NCBI RefSeq assembly: GCF_002723975.1
Contig: NZ_BEWO01000014.1
Location: 1 to 64,000 of the forward strand
Reading direction: 5' to 3'
DNA from: Gluconobacter japonicus
GTDB lineage: Bacteria; Pseudomonadota; Alphaproteobacteria; Acetobacterales; Acetobacteraceae
DNA: 64,000 nt
Both the position numbers and the translations under genes were made by a program. Of the stretch, positions 17,801-27,001 are shown one piece after another. How positions within the stretch are numbered: the first letter of the stretch is position 1; every line of letters begins with the position of its first letter. Below the pieces are notes generated by a model. The model was given only the letters and a program-made list of their open reading frames with translations. It ran no database searches and had not been told where the DNA came from.

Positions 17801-19036
17801 ATGGCAGACCCGACCCCACAGGATCGCTTCTCCGTTGTCATCGTCGGCGGTGGTGCCGCTGGTATCACGATTGCTGCACAGCTGAAGCGCCAGAGACCGA
17901 ACCTCTCGGTAGCAATCATTGAACCCTCAACGACCCATGCTTATCAGCCGGGTTGGACGCTCGTTGGTGCAGGCGTCATGACGCTCGCGGAGACGCTACG
18001 CCAGGAAGGCGGTCTGATCCCGAAAGACGTTACCTGGCTTCGGGATAGTGCCGTGTCATTCGAGCCGGATGCAAACACTGTCACGCTGGCAAGCGGGCGT
18101 GTTGTTGAATATCGCCGCCTTGTTGTCTGCCCGGGTTTGCAACTGGACTGGGACAAGATCGAGGGTCTTCCCGAAACGCTTGGCCGTAATGGTGTGACGT
18201 CCAATTATTCGCGTGAAACCGCTGCTTACACCTGGGAGTGCATTCGCCACCTAGACGGCGGGAAGGCTCTGTTCACTCAGCCTCCGATGCCGATCAAATG
18301 CGCAGGCGCTCCCCAGAAGATCGTGTACCTTGCCAGCGATCACTGGCGTAAGGAAGGGTCACTCCACCGTACGGAAGTCGATTTCTCTATTGCGGGAGAT
18401 GCCCTGTTCGGGGTGAGCTATTTTGTCCCGTCTCTTCAGCGCCAGATCGACTTTTATGGGATCAACCTTCACAAGAAGGAGAATCTCATCAAGGTCGATG
18501 GCGAGAAGCGGGAAGCGACCTTCCAGATTGTTGGAACAGATGAAACCGTTGTCCGCAAGTTCGACATGCTGCACGTCGTCCCGCCGCAGAGCGCCCCGGA
18601 CTTTGTAAAGAAAAGCCCATTGGCCAATACGGGCGGCTGGCTGGATGTCGATCCTTCAAGTCTGCGTCATGTGAAATACGACACCGTGTTCGGGGCTGGA
18701 GATGTTCTGGGCACGAGCAATGCCAAAACGGCGGCCGCGGCCCGTGAACAGGCACCAGTCGTTGTGACAAACGTGCTCGCTTCGCTGGATGGTCGACCGC
18801 AAACAGGGGCTTACGATGGTTATGGCGCCTGCCCGCTGACGGTTGCTTACGGCAAGGTTGTGCTCGCAGAGTTCCTGTATGGTGGGAAGGTCGCCCCCAG
18901 TTTCCCATACGACCAGCGCAAGCCAAGCCGCTTTGCCTGGCTGCTGAAAACCGAGGTTTTTCCGCGGTTGTATTGGCAAGGAATGCTCAAAGGGCATGAT
19001 GTGAAGGTCAAGCACAATGTCAAAGAAAGCCCCTGA
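17801..19036 (+). CDS. sqr: Sulfide:quinone oxidoreductase (SQOR-type flavoprotein)
   Basis: 411 residues. The FAD site VVIVGGGAAGITIAAQL is at 12-28. Two cysteines sit in the contexts that hold the redox pair of SQOR-type enzymes: PIKCAGAPQK (Cys167) and YDGYGACPLTVAYGKVVLAEF (Cys344); a further Cys is in VVCPGLQLDW (Cys110). VFGAGDVLGTSNAKTAAAAREQ is the second FAD-binding region. The enzyme oxidises sulfide to a persulfide/polysulfide and passes electrons to ubiquinone at the cytoplasmic membrane surface. It could instead be a close relative with another sulfur donor. A strong terminator follows. No persulfide dioxygenase is seen next to it. Confidence 0.85.
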   Translation: MADPTPQDRFSVVIVGGGAAGITIAAQLKRQRPNLSVAIIEPSTTHAYQPGWTLVGAGVMTLAETLRQEGGLIPKDVTWLRDSAVSFEPDANTVTLASGRVVEYRRLVVCPGLQLDWDKIEGLPETLGRNGVTSNYSRETAAYTWECIRHLDGGKALFTQPPMPIKCAGAPQKIVYLASDHWRKEGSLHRTEVDFSIAGDALFGVSYFVPSLQRQIDFYGINLHKKENLIKVDGEKREATFQIVGTDETVVRKFDMLHVVPPQSAPDFVKKSPLANTGGWLDVDPSSLRHVKYDTVFGAGDVLGTSNAKTAAAAREQAPVVVTNVLASLDGRPQTGAYDGYGACPLTVAYGKVVLAEFLYGGKVAPSFPYDQRKPSRFAWLLKTEVFPRLYWQGMLKGHDVKVKHNVKESP

Positions 19037-19060
19037 ACTTTAATAGGTGTAGAAACAAAA

Positions 19061-19090
19061 AAGGCCGGGAGAAAACTCCCGGCCTTTTTT
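19061..19090. terminator. Bidirectional rho-independent terminator
   Basis: Perfect 11-base stem AAGGCCGGGAG / CTCCCGGCCTT with an AAAA loop, a T run on the plus strand and an A run (T run on minus) before it. It sits between the convergent SQR and TonB-receptor genes. Confidence 0.85.
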
Positions 19091-19108
19091 GTTGTCTTTC
19101 TGGTCTGT

Positions 19109-22100
19109 TCAGAGGGTCACATTCACGCCGAAGTGGAACGAGCGAAGGATCAGGCCCTGCTGGCTCCATGCGGAATTGTACAGATAGGAACCATATGTCG
19201 CGAAGTCATACGGGGACTTGAAGCCAAGGAGGTTGTAAACGTTTGCGTACACGTTCCACCGGTCGTTGAACCGGTAGTTGACGGTCAGATCAACGTCCCA
19301 GAATGCCTTGGTGCGGCACTGGTTGGGCGTGAAAGCCTGCTGGATGGATCCAAAGCTGGAGCAGGTATTACGGGTTCCCGCGCCAGTTTGATCTTCAGCT
19401 ACAGTTTTGTAACCGCTAGTGTAATAGACGGTCGGTGTAACCGCCAGTTTTTTGTAAATGAACGTGTTGGACCAGTTTGCGCGCCAGCGGGGCGTACCTG
19501 ATGCTGAAACAGCACCAAAAGGACCAATTGTTCCAGCGTAATGCTGCACCTGGCCGTCTGGCGTTGTCAGATTAAAGCTGTGAACATACGTAGCGCTCCC
19601 AGTGCTGATCCAGCGCACATCATGCAGGACACCCGGCAGACGGGATGTTGCAGAAACCTTGAAATCTACACCATCTGTGACGACCTTATTGGTGTTCAGG
19701 TAGCCAAGGTTGATGAGTGCTGGACGTACCGGTGCGTCTGGGTGCTGTGCGTCGACAATTTCCGGAGTGACGCTGACGCCAGCTGGAAGAGCTTCACCGG
19801 CTAGATAGGCTTCAGCGACAGATGTCGTGCTAACCGGGTTGGGTGCAATATAATTCGACTTCTTAATGTAGTAGTAATCAAAGCTAAAGTTTAGCCAATT
19901 GGTTGGTTTGATGAGAGCGCCGCCTGTAAAGTTGGTGGCGATTTCCGGCTTCAAACGGGGATTGCCGCTGGCGTTCGTTCCAATGCTGTAAGACTGGGCA
20001 TAGCTGTCTGGCGTGCCATTGGGGTTAAGATGCTGGTTGATCCAAGCCTGATTACGAGGCTGGTAAGTCGTGTAACCGACGTTGGAACCGCCCGTTTCCG
20101 CAAAGCTCGGAACGCGGAATCCACGAGAGAACGTGCCGCGCAGTGAGAACTGCTTGACGGGTGTGAAGATCAAGCCTGCTTTTGGTGTATAGTGGCTGAA
20201 GCCTTCCGAATAATGATCGTATCGACCAGCAATGTTGCCAGACAGCATTTTGTGGAACGGAAGGCCCACCTCGAAGAAGCCGGATTCAACCCAGCGGCTG
20301 CCCTGTGCATTGAACGGATTGATTGCACCCGTGTACTGCGCTGTTGGATCGGACGGATCGTAGGGGTTGGCGCTGGGGTCGTTAAGGGACTCGTAACGAA
20401 CGTTGCCACCGATCGCGAGATCGACCGTTCCGCCGGGTAGTTTGAACAGGCCTTTGCTGAGCGACATTTCGCCAGAATATTCCTGCGTACGGGCGTTCAT
20501 GACGTTTGGAGGTGCAATGGCTTTGCGAACGGCATTGGTATTTTTGGATGGATCAACGAAGTTGTAGGTGCCATTAGTGATGGCGTCCTGAATCCCGCGA
20601 ATTGTCGGAACGCCTAGAATAGTCTGTTCAAGCGTTGTGTTCATACCGACGAAATTAACATCGTAATTCCAGTCAGAGCCCCAGTTAGAGGCAGCGGAAC
20701 CATTGTAACGGGCGGCTCCGCGGAAGTTCTGGCTCAATTGGGTGTTCACGCGCTGAATATCGCTGAACATGCCAATAACCTGTGCCGCCTGACCTTGCGC
20801 TGCGAATGGGTTGTTTGGGTTAAGCGATCCGTCAGGCAGATACACGGGCAGAGGCGTGCTGAGGGTGTTCGCTGCACGAGCCTGAGACTGTACACGAATA
20901 CTGACAGGTGTGCCGGTGTAAGTAGAAAGAGCCTGAGAATAGGTAAACATCGCGGTCAACTGGGAACGCGGTGTAACCTGCACAGTCGTATGAATTGTGG
21001 CGTTGATCCGGCGGAGAGACGGAGAGACCTGTGAATAATCACCAACAGCATTCTGGGTGCAAGCCTGACTGATGGATCCTGCCGGTGTTCCAGCCGCGTT
21101 TCCGGTGACCAGAGAGCCGAAAGAACCACATCCTGCAGCTGGGTTCAGAAGTTGATATGGTCCAATACCGCCACGACCACCATCACTCGGGCGGACGACT
21201 GTTGCGGGGGTGGCACCAAAATTCGAAATGGAGCCATCAGACCCAAGAACGTTGGTGTTTCCGTTCTCGCCACCGAGTTTGGTCAGGTCGCCGGTTTTAT
21301 ATGGATATCCAAGCTGGCGATTATAGAGGGCGTCATCCTGCTGATATTCGGAGTTGATATAGACGTTATAGCCATCCTGACGCAGATCACCGAAACCGTA
21401 GGTGGCATAAAGCTTCTGGTGCCCAGTGTCCCCACGCTGGGACAAACCACCTTCCGCATTGCCTTCAAACCCCTTGATTTCTTTGCGGGTCACATAGTTG
21501 ATGACACCAGCAACCGCATCAGCACCGTAACGGGTTGCTGCGCCGTCTTCCAGGACATCCGTGGATTCCATGATGGATGACGGGATCCAGTTGGTATCAA
21601 CGAAGTTACGCTGGCCGTCGTCAGACAATGGATAGTAGGACAGGCGCTGTCCATCCATCAGTACCAGCGTGGAATCTGAACTCAGACCACGAAGCGAAGG
21701 TGCAGAGGCACCGCCCGCAAAAGCGCCGTTCGCGGAGAAAGCGTTGGTCAGGCTACCCGCACCATTCGAAGACAGCGCCTGTAGTGCGTCTGTTACGTTG
21801 GCAAATCCACGCCGCGCCATATCCGCACGGCTGATATGTGTGATCGGCGACATGCTGTTGACGTTTGGATCATGTAGCAGGGAGCCGGTCACGGTGACGT
21901 GTTCGGAACGGACGGATTCGACCTGCTGCAGGTCTTTTTTCTGTACGCGCGTAATTGTCGAGGCTGCGGTGGCAGGAGTAGGGCTTGTTGCAGGAACTGT
22001 CGAAGCCGACTGCTGAACAGGAGCAGCAACTTTCGACGTACTCTTTTTTGTTGTGGAATGATGTTTGGCAGGAGCCTGCGCATTGGCCTCTGTAACTGGG

Positions 22101-22204
22101 ATGGCACAATATGAGATGCCCGCCAGAAGTGTAATTTTCAGAAAACCTGTTGGTACGCTCCGGAAAATCCCGGTGCGGCCTTGCTTGGGTGGAGACGCTG
22201 ACAT
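19109..22204 (-). CDS. TonB-dependent outer-membrane receptor
   Basis: 1031 residues from the ATG at 22204, which has AAGGAAA upstream. The N terminus has a hydrophobic signal (FLKITLLAGISYCAIPVTEANA-Q). The plug domain has VTVTGSLLHDPNV, ITHISRADMARRGFANVTDALQAL, SLRGLSSDSTLVLMDGQRL and the DVLEDGAATRYGADAVAGVINYVTRKE signature. A 22-strand type barrel fills the rest and ends in FHFGVNVTL with the terminal hydrophobic residue. The long barrel with Asn-rich loops and wording like 'GFKSPYDFATYGSYLYN' resembles the large receptors for sugars, plant polymers or iron complexes; the ligand cannot be told. It is preceded by about 1 kb without convincing genes. Confidence 0.92.
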   Translation of the reverse strand: MSASPPKQGRTGIFRSVPTGFLKITLLAGISYCAIPVTEANAQAPAKHHSTTKKSTSKVAAPVQQSASTVPATSPTPATAASTITRVQKKDLQQVESVRSEHVTVTGSLLHDPNVNSMSPITHISRADMARRGFANVTDALQALSSNGAGSLTNAFSANGAFAGGASAPSLRGLSSDSTLVLMDGQRLSYYPLSDDGQRNFVDTNWIPSSIMESTDVLEDGAATRYGADAVAGVINYVTRKEIKGFEGNAEGGLSQRGDTGHQKLYATYGFGDLRQDGYNVYINSEYQQDDALYNRQLGYPYKTGDLTKLGGENGNTNVLGSDGSISNFGATPATVVRPSDGGRGGIGPYQLLNPAAGCGSFGSLVTGNAAGTPAGSISQACTQNAVGDYSQVSPSLRRINATIHTTVQVTPRSQLTAMFTYSQALSTYTGTPVSIRVQSQARAANTLSTPLPVYLPDGSLNPNNPFAAQGQAAQVIGMFSDIQRVNTQLSQNFRGAARYNGSAASNWGSDWNYDVNFVGMNTTLEQTILGVPTIRGIQDAITNGTYNFVDPSKNTNAVRKAIAPPNVMNARTQEYSGEMSLSKGLFKLPGGTVDLAIGGNVRYESLNDPSANPYDPSDPTAQYTGAINPFNAQGSRWVESGFFEVGLPFHKMLSGNIAGRYDHYSEGFSHYTPKAGLIFTPVKQFSLRGTFSRGFRVPSFAETGGSNVGYTTYQPRNQAWINQHLNPNGTPDSYAQSYSIGTNASGNPRLKPEIATNFTGGALIKPTNWLNFSFDYYYIKKSNYIAPNPVSTTSVAEAYLAGEALPAGVSVTPEIVDAQHPDAPVRPALINLGYLNTNKVVTDGVDFKVSATSRLPGVLHDVRWISTGSATYVHSFNLTTPDGQVQHYAGTIGPFGAVSASGTPRWRANWSNTFIYKKLAVTPTVYYTSGYKTVAEDQTGAGTRNTCSSFGSIQQAFTPNQCRTKAFWDVDLTVNYRFNDRWNVYANVYNLLGFKSPYDFATYGSYLYNSAWSQQGLILRSFHFGVNVTL

Positions 22205-23180
22205 GAGAAGCGGTTTCCTTGCGCGTAACGTTTCAATTGTATCTTCAGTTACAAAATTGAAAGAAAACGTCACTGATCCGCAATAGAAACAAACCCAATC
22301 AAGATCAAGAATTTCTGTATGTGTCATAATTGACACTATTGTTTCAAAGTATGTTTTTTAATAAATCTGTGTTTTATAAAGTGTAGTTCAATTCTTGTAT
22401 GAAATGTTTTTATATATAGAAAATTTCTCATGGCATGGTGGTGGGAATTTTATCGATAGATTTTCAGGGAAGAGATTGAGAAAATTCACAGTGGATAGAA
22501 CCAGCTTGTCGTAGTGAGGTATGGAATATTTTTTTGAGAAGGGATGTGTCGTTTCATTTGCCGCAACTGACATGATCGGAATAATTTTCTTTATGCAGGG
22601 GCAACTGTTTTCATCTGTTGAAGCGACAAAGAAGAATGTCGATTTTCTTCATGGTGCGATGCCCTCTCCAACACGTTGAACGTCTTGCATGCACAGGGAA
22701 AGTCCAGTGTTATCCGGCTTGTGTCAGAAGAAATTACACGCAAGCAGAGCCCGTTTAGGACTGTCGTTTCTAAGGCGGAGATTTTGATCTCGCTGGAGTG
22801 GATCAATAAGCAATCCAGACCAGCGTACGGTGTCCGGGAATGAAGTGAAATCCTGCCGAATAATTTTTGTTGCTGGATCGGTCATCTAGTCTATCACGCT
22901 GGCGCATGTCAAAAAATTGGAGCTACGCTGATATTTTTCGTGCGAAAGCTTTCTTAATGCGCGGTTTTGCGCTGAAGTCAGTGCTTTCAGTTCCAGATGC
23001 AATGTTGCCATAAAGGCTGTGCTTACGAGAAATCATAGTGTTGCATATCTATAATGCGTAGGTTGGGGATTTCATCCTATATCTTAAATATAGAGGAATT
23101 TTTCTTAGTATTGTTAATATTTATTATGGTCGAAGTATTATTTTGACGTAAGTCCGGAAAAAAATCCAGAAAATACCCAT
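22205..23180. other. Gene-poor AT-rich intergenic region upstream of the TonB receptor
   Basis: About 975 bases with lower GC than either flank and no gene I can support. Short minus-strand frames (22388-22573 and 22591-22806) have no recognisable domain, ribosome site or good codon usage. It holds the promoter side of the TonB receptor, including a 16-base inverted repeat at 22321-22336. Poly-A/T stretches (22350-22450, 23085-23165) are compatible with promoters or a decayed insertion. Confidence 0.6.
22321..22336. promoter_or_regulatory. Inverted repeat, possible operator of the TonB receptor
   Basis: GTGTCATAATTGACAC: six-base arms GTGTCA / TGACAC around a four-base centre, 117 bases before the receptor's chosen start. 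The symmetry is that of a dimeric repressor or activator site. No protein can be assigned from sequence alone. Confidence 0.4.
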
Positions 23181-23699
23181 TCAATTGAATCGACAAGGTT
23201 TATCTACAGTCGGTGTCTCAGACGTTTGAATGACCATCAGAGTAACGGCATCGTCACCAACGTTGCCTGCAAAATGACCGATATGACCTTTTGAATCCTT
23301 ACGGCTCATCTGGTCTTCTCCTAATGAAACATCGCCTGGTCCCATCTCGACACGTGTTCCATCCATCGCCGTAACGTACCAGGTTCCTTTGAGAGGAATG
23401 ATCCACTGGACTTTTGGATCCGGGTGCCAGCTTCCATCCCAATGCGCAGGTTGTACGGTAGAGATGACCTGTGCCTGCTCTTCTTTGAGGCGATCCTGCC
23501 ACTGTGGGCCAGCAGGCTTGGACATGGTTTTCAGGATATAGTTGTGGAATGGACAGCGCGTCATGTGGCTGATGCCGTTATGGTCCGTCCAGTTGTGCCA
23601 ATAATAAGTTGTTGGAGGTTCCGGGTCAGCCGCCAGTGCTTCGTGGGCATAGGTGACAAGTGCAAAGGTAACGGTGAGGGAAAGCAGAAAGCGGCGCAT
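23181..23699 (-). CDS. Secreted cupin-like protein
   Basis: 172 residues with a Sec signal peptide (FLLSLTVTFALVTYAHEALA-A). The mature domain has cupin features: HWDGSWHPDPKVQWIIPLKGTWYVTAMDG, then RVEMGPGDVSLGEDQ, then HIGHFAGNVGDDAVTLMVIQTSE. The 'HPDPKVQWII' and 'HIGHFAG' His residues could bind a metal, but the canonical cupin metal set is not complete. Activity unknown. It lies 3 bases after the VOC gene and is the last gene of that run. Periplasmic location follows from the signal peptide. Confidence 0.75.
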   Translation of the reverse strand: MRRFLLSLTVTFALVTYAHEALAADPEPPTTYYWHNWTDHNGISHMTRCPFHNYILKTMSKPAGPQWQDRLKEEQAQVISTVQPAHWDGSWHPDPKVQWIIPLKGTWYVTAMDGTRVEMGPGDVSLGEDQMSRKDSKGHIGHFAGNVGDDAVTLMVIQTSETPTVDKPCRFN

Positions 23700-23702
23700 A
23701 GC

Positions 23703-24251
23703 TTATACATCCTCATGGCGTGGAGGGGGCTGATACCGTTTGGTTGGCGCGATATCGTCGAAGCGCTCTCGACTTGGAGTGGAAAGAAGCTCGATAATCA
23801 TGCCCCACGGAGTGCGGCCGTAGCAGAACATGTTTCCCGGACCAGCCTCGAGGGACGGTTGACCTTGCGGTTCGGTAAGCAGCTCACCGCCGGCTTTTAT
23901 GAAGCGGGCGCAGGCGGCATGGATGTCATCGACGTAAACCGCGAAATGTTGAAGGCCGAAATCACAGGCACGAAGCGCTGTGTGTTGATCTGGACCGTGC
24001 ATTTCGAACAGTTCGATACCAGGCCCGTGACCGAGGGACATCATGCACATTTCCCAGACGACCGTACCTTGCGGGAGACCAAGAATTGCTTCTGTACGTG
24101 AGCCTTGTTGAGGGAAGGCGGAGGTAACGTTGCGATAGAGTGCAACCGCCCCAAAAGCTGCCTCCAGAAATGTGATGGCAACGTTGATGTCCGGGACGGT
24201 GACGCCCACGTGATCTATGCCTCGTGGAAGTCCCGAATGGTCAGGGTGCAT
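23703..24251 (-). CDS. VOC-superfamily protein (glyoxalase/dioxygenase fold)
   Basis: About 182 residues with paired beta-alpha-beta-beta-beta modules. The metal-ligand positions typical of the fold are visible: IDHVGVTV, then GIELFEM, LQHFAVYV and GMIIELLS (His, Glu, His, Glu). Members include glyoxalase I, methylmalonyl-CoA epimerase and ring-cleaving dioxygenases; I cannot choose. I chose the ATG at 24251 because AGGAT precedes it and the fold begins there; an upstream ATG at 24308 lies inside a 21-base palindrome. It is on the same strand as HpnN, 90 bases downstream, and 3 bases before the cupin gene. Confidence 0.78.
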   Translation of the reverse strand: MHPDHSGLPRGIDHVGVTVPDINVAITFLEAAFGAVALYRNVTSAFPQQGSRTEAILGLPQGTVVWEMCMMSLGHGPGIELFEMHGPDQHTALRACDFGLQHFAVYVDDIHAACARFIKAGGELLTEPQGQPSLEAGPGNMFCYGRTPWGMIIELLSTPSRERFDDIAPTKRYQPPPRHEDV

Positions 24252-24292
24252 GGAGAGATCCTTCGCTAAGAAAGGTCTCAACAGATGGAAGA

Positions 24293-24313
24293 GGGTCATG
24301 GTTTCCATGACCC
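24293..24313. promoter_or_regulatory. 21-base palindrome upstream of the VOC gene
   Basis: GGGTCATGG TTT CCATGACCC: perfect nine-base arms with a three-base centre, between HpnN and the VOC gene, about 40 bases before the preferred VOC start. It could be an operator or an RNA hairpin; there is no T run, so a standard terminator is unlikely. Confidence 0.45.
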
Positions 24314-24341
24314 TTGTGAGTTTATAACGGAGTGTTGCTAT

Positions 24342-26930
24342 TCAGGCTTCGTCGATGGAGCGCTTGGGCAACAGGGCTGGCACGAAGAAAAGGGTGCAGA
24401 CCAGGGTGCATCCTAAAGACATTAGCAACAAGCGACCCATACTGGCCGTACCCGGGTGGGCTGAAGTTGCCAAAGATCCGAACGCTGTTGCGGTGGTTAA
24501 GGCTGAGAACAGGACGGCACGTGCTGTTGGGGACGTCAGCGGACCTTTGATCCCTTCACGCCAGTTCATCACGAAGTAAATGTTGAACGACACCCCGACG
24601 CCCAGAAGGAGCGGTAGGGCAATGATGTTTGCGTAGTTCAGTGTTTCAGGAACTGTGACGATCAGAATGACGGTTAGCAGCGCGGAAAGCAGAAGGGGTG
24701 CCATGACCAGGGCTGCATCCAGAATGCGGCGCAGGACAACCAGCAGGATGATGCTGATCATAATGAGCGCGGAAATAGCAGCCACAGTGAACGCATGAAC
24801 GATCGTATTGGCGCTCTCTGTAATCTCCATGGCCGGACCACTGATATCAGGATTGACCGAACGCAGTTGGGATACGAACTGGTGCATCACAGGGGTTTCA
24901 GAGATCTGTCCCTTCGGGTGAATGGTCAGGCGCTGGCGACCATCAGGGAGGGCATAATCCTTGCGAATGTCTGCGGGGATGTTGTCGATTGTGATCGCCT
25001 GAGGCTGCAAGGCAGTACGCAGCATGGAAAGCTGGTCAGGCAGGAAGCGCGTCAGGGCGTGGCTGGCGTTGATCAGTGTGGCATCCGGCGCAGTTGAGAG
25101 TGTTGTGAGTGCCTGACGGATCTTTTCCAGCGGCGCGGGAAGCTGTGCTTTGACGTCATTCAGTTTGACGGCGGCAGCCAAGGCAGCAGCACGAATGGCG
25201 GCGGCATCCGGTTCTGGCGCTGGGGTTTGAACTGTGATGGTGGGCAGCAGGATAGAAGCTGTATCCTCAATCATGGCCAGTTTGTCGGTCTGGTCATCAG
25301 GGACCAGAGCTCCTAGCCACAGGACATCATGCACGCTGGGCAGTTTTGAAAAGGCTGCGGCATTTTTTGCAGCGTCCTGAAGGTTCGAAACCAGAAGTTG
25401 TGCGAAGTACGGCGTAGTGATCGGGTTATCTTCAAGAAGGTGAAGTGCGTGCATCCCCTCAGTATTGGGGTTCTTTGTGTGCAGAGGGTCTGCATCAAAC
25501 TTCAGAAGTGGCATGAGCGCGACACCAACGACACCAAGAAGCGCGAAGACACCGACAACTTTCTTGCGTTTGTGACGCAGAAGATGATCGACAGGCGCCA
25601 TGAACGTGAAACCTGGCTCCCCGGCACCAAGCTTTGCCCGGAAAAGTGAAAGGAGCGCCGGGAGGAGTGTCATGGTGCAGAAGAACGCGATCAGCATCCC
25701 AAACCCGGCAATCAGACCGAGTTGTGCAACACCGATAAAGCTTGTTGGTGTGAAGGCGAGAAAGCCTGCCGCAGTTGCCAGCGAGGCTACGAGAATCTGG
25801 GCCCCACTTTCACGCCCGGTAAGAACAATCGCGTCGTGGAGGGTGGGCATTGTGCCGTCATCATGACGTTGCCCACGAAAGCGAACGCAATACTGAATGG
25901 CAAAATCCACAGCGATGCCGACGAACAGGATCGCGAAGGCGACAGAAATGAGGTTCAGTTCCTTCACCGTCAGAGCCGCAAAGCCTGTTGTGAGGAGAAG
26001 ACCGGAAATCAACGTGAGCAGGATCGGAACAATGACGCGGATCGAGTGAACAGCCAAAATCAGCCAAAGTGCGACCAGAACCAGTGAAATCACCAGTCCC
26101 AGAACCATGCCGTGCGCAACGGTCGAGAATTCCTCGTCGTTCAGTTTGACTTCGCCTGTAATGGTGCCTGAGGCCTGCCCGGACTTCACGAATTCGAGGT
26201 TGTCGATAGCCCGACGCATGGCAGTGGTTGCGCCCTGTCCGGGCTGAAGAGAGCTATAATCTAGCTTCGGCTTTGTAACGACGAATTCGTACCGGCTGCC
26301 CAATTCAGCCAGTCGTCCAACCAGAAGATTTTGCCAGGAAAGATCTTGCGGATGGTCTGCTGCGGCTTGCGTCAGGGATTCTGCAAATCCATCCAGAGCG
26401 CCATTAAAGCCGCTGGGAATACCCTGACCTGCCTTGATGCCGTCTCCGATCAGGCCCAAAGCACCGAATAGTCCCCGGGCTGATGGATCTGCGGCCAACG
26501 TTCCAAGAAAAGGTTGGGCAGAGACGATGGAGTCAAGCAGAGGCTCCAGATCTTTCTTGTCCAGGAATAGAAAGCCATGGCTGTTGTAGAAGGGGTTATC
26601 ACCCGGAAGGCTGACCAGCTCAAAATGGTCATGATCCTTACCCAGTTCGGCTGCGAGTGCCCGAGCGGTGGCTCTGCCTTGTTCCGGAATATGGCTGTCG
26701 ATGATGGCAACCAGCTGATTGTCATCCTGCGGGAAGAGACGATTCATTTCGTCCGTCCGCTGTTTCCAGGGCAAACTGCTGGCAAACATCTTGCCGGTGT
26801 CAGTTGTTACACTGAGGCGCGTGATACTTAGTGCGACACATCCCGCACAGAGAAGCGCAAACAGAACCACCACCAGTGGCGCACGACGTGCACAGGCGGC
26901 ATTCAGCCGGCCGATCAGATCCGAAAACAT
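24342..26930 (-). CDS. hpnN: HpnN, hopanoid-transporting RND/MMPL-family protein
   Basis: 862 residues: TM1 (VVVLFALLCAGCVALSI), a large periplasmic domain with LPWKQRTDEMNRLFPQDDNQLVAIID, then TM2-6 with FVGIAVDFAIQYCVRF, a second periplasmic domain and TM7-12 ending in FVPALLPKRSIDEA. The order and motifs match HpnN, which moves hopanoids from the inner to the outer membrane in hopanoid makers. The internal duplication of RND proteins is clear (helices before and after each loop). The start is the ATG at 26930 with AGGGTAGG upstream; an in-frame ATG at 27002 would overlap the divergent IMPACT gene. No other hpn gene is nearby. Confidence 0.9.
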   Translation of the reverse strand: MFSDLIGRLNAACARRAPLVVVLFALLCAGCVALSITRLSVTTDTGKMFASSLPWKQRTDEMNRLFPQDDNQLVAIIDSHIPEQGRATARALAAELGKDHDHFELVSLPGDNPFYNSHGFLFLDKKDLEPLLDSIVSAQPFLGTLAADPSARGLFGALGLIGDGIKAGQGIPSGFNGALDGFAESLTQAAADHPQDLSWQNLLVGRLAELGSRYEFVVTKPKLDYSSLQPGQGATTAMRRAIDNLEFVKSGQASGTITGEVKLNDEEFSTVAHGMVLGLVISLVLVALWLILAVHSIRVIVPILLTLISGLLLTTGFAALTVKELNLISVAFAILFVGIAVDFAIQYCVRFRGQRHDDGTMPTLHDAIVLTGRESGAQILVASLATAAGFLAFTPTSFIGVAQLGLIAGFGMLIAFFCTMTLLPALLSLFRAKLGAGEPGFTFMAPVDHLLRHKRKKVVGVFALLGVVGVALMPLLKFDADPLHTKNPNTEGMHALHLLEDNPITTPYFAQLLVSNLQDAAKNAAAFSKLPSVHDVLWLGALVPDDQTDKLAMIEDTASILLPTITVQTPAPEPDAAAIRAAALAAAVKLNDVKAQLPAPLEKIRQALTTLSTAPDATLINASHALTRFLPDQLSMLRTALQPQAITIDNIPADIRKDYALPDGRQRLTIHPKGQISETPVMHQFVSQLRSVNPDISGPAMEITESANTIVHAFTVAAISALIMISIILLVVLRRILDAALVMAPLLLSALLTVILIVTVPETLNYANIIALPLLLGVGVSFNIYFVMNWREGIKGPLTSPTARAVLFSALTTATAFGSLATSAHPGTASMGRLLLMSLGCTLVCTLFFVPALLPKRSIDEA

Positions 26931-27001
26931 GGGGCCTACCCTTAACAGAACGGGCAGCATTTCCCTACCCCAACCTGACATTTCCGCCATCATGAGGCAC
27001 A

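Noticed and set aside
16608-17819. 403-codon minus-strand open frame
   Set aside because: Antisense to DUF3297 and the nucleoside hydrolase, both with full family motifs.
22591-22806. 71-codon minus-strand frame upstream of the TonB receptor
   Set aside because: No recognised domain, ribosome site or neighbour; kept only as part of the described gap.
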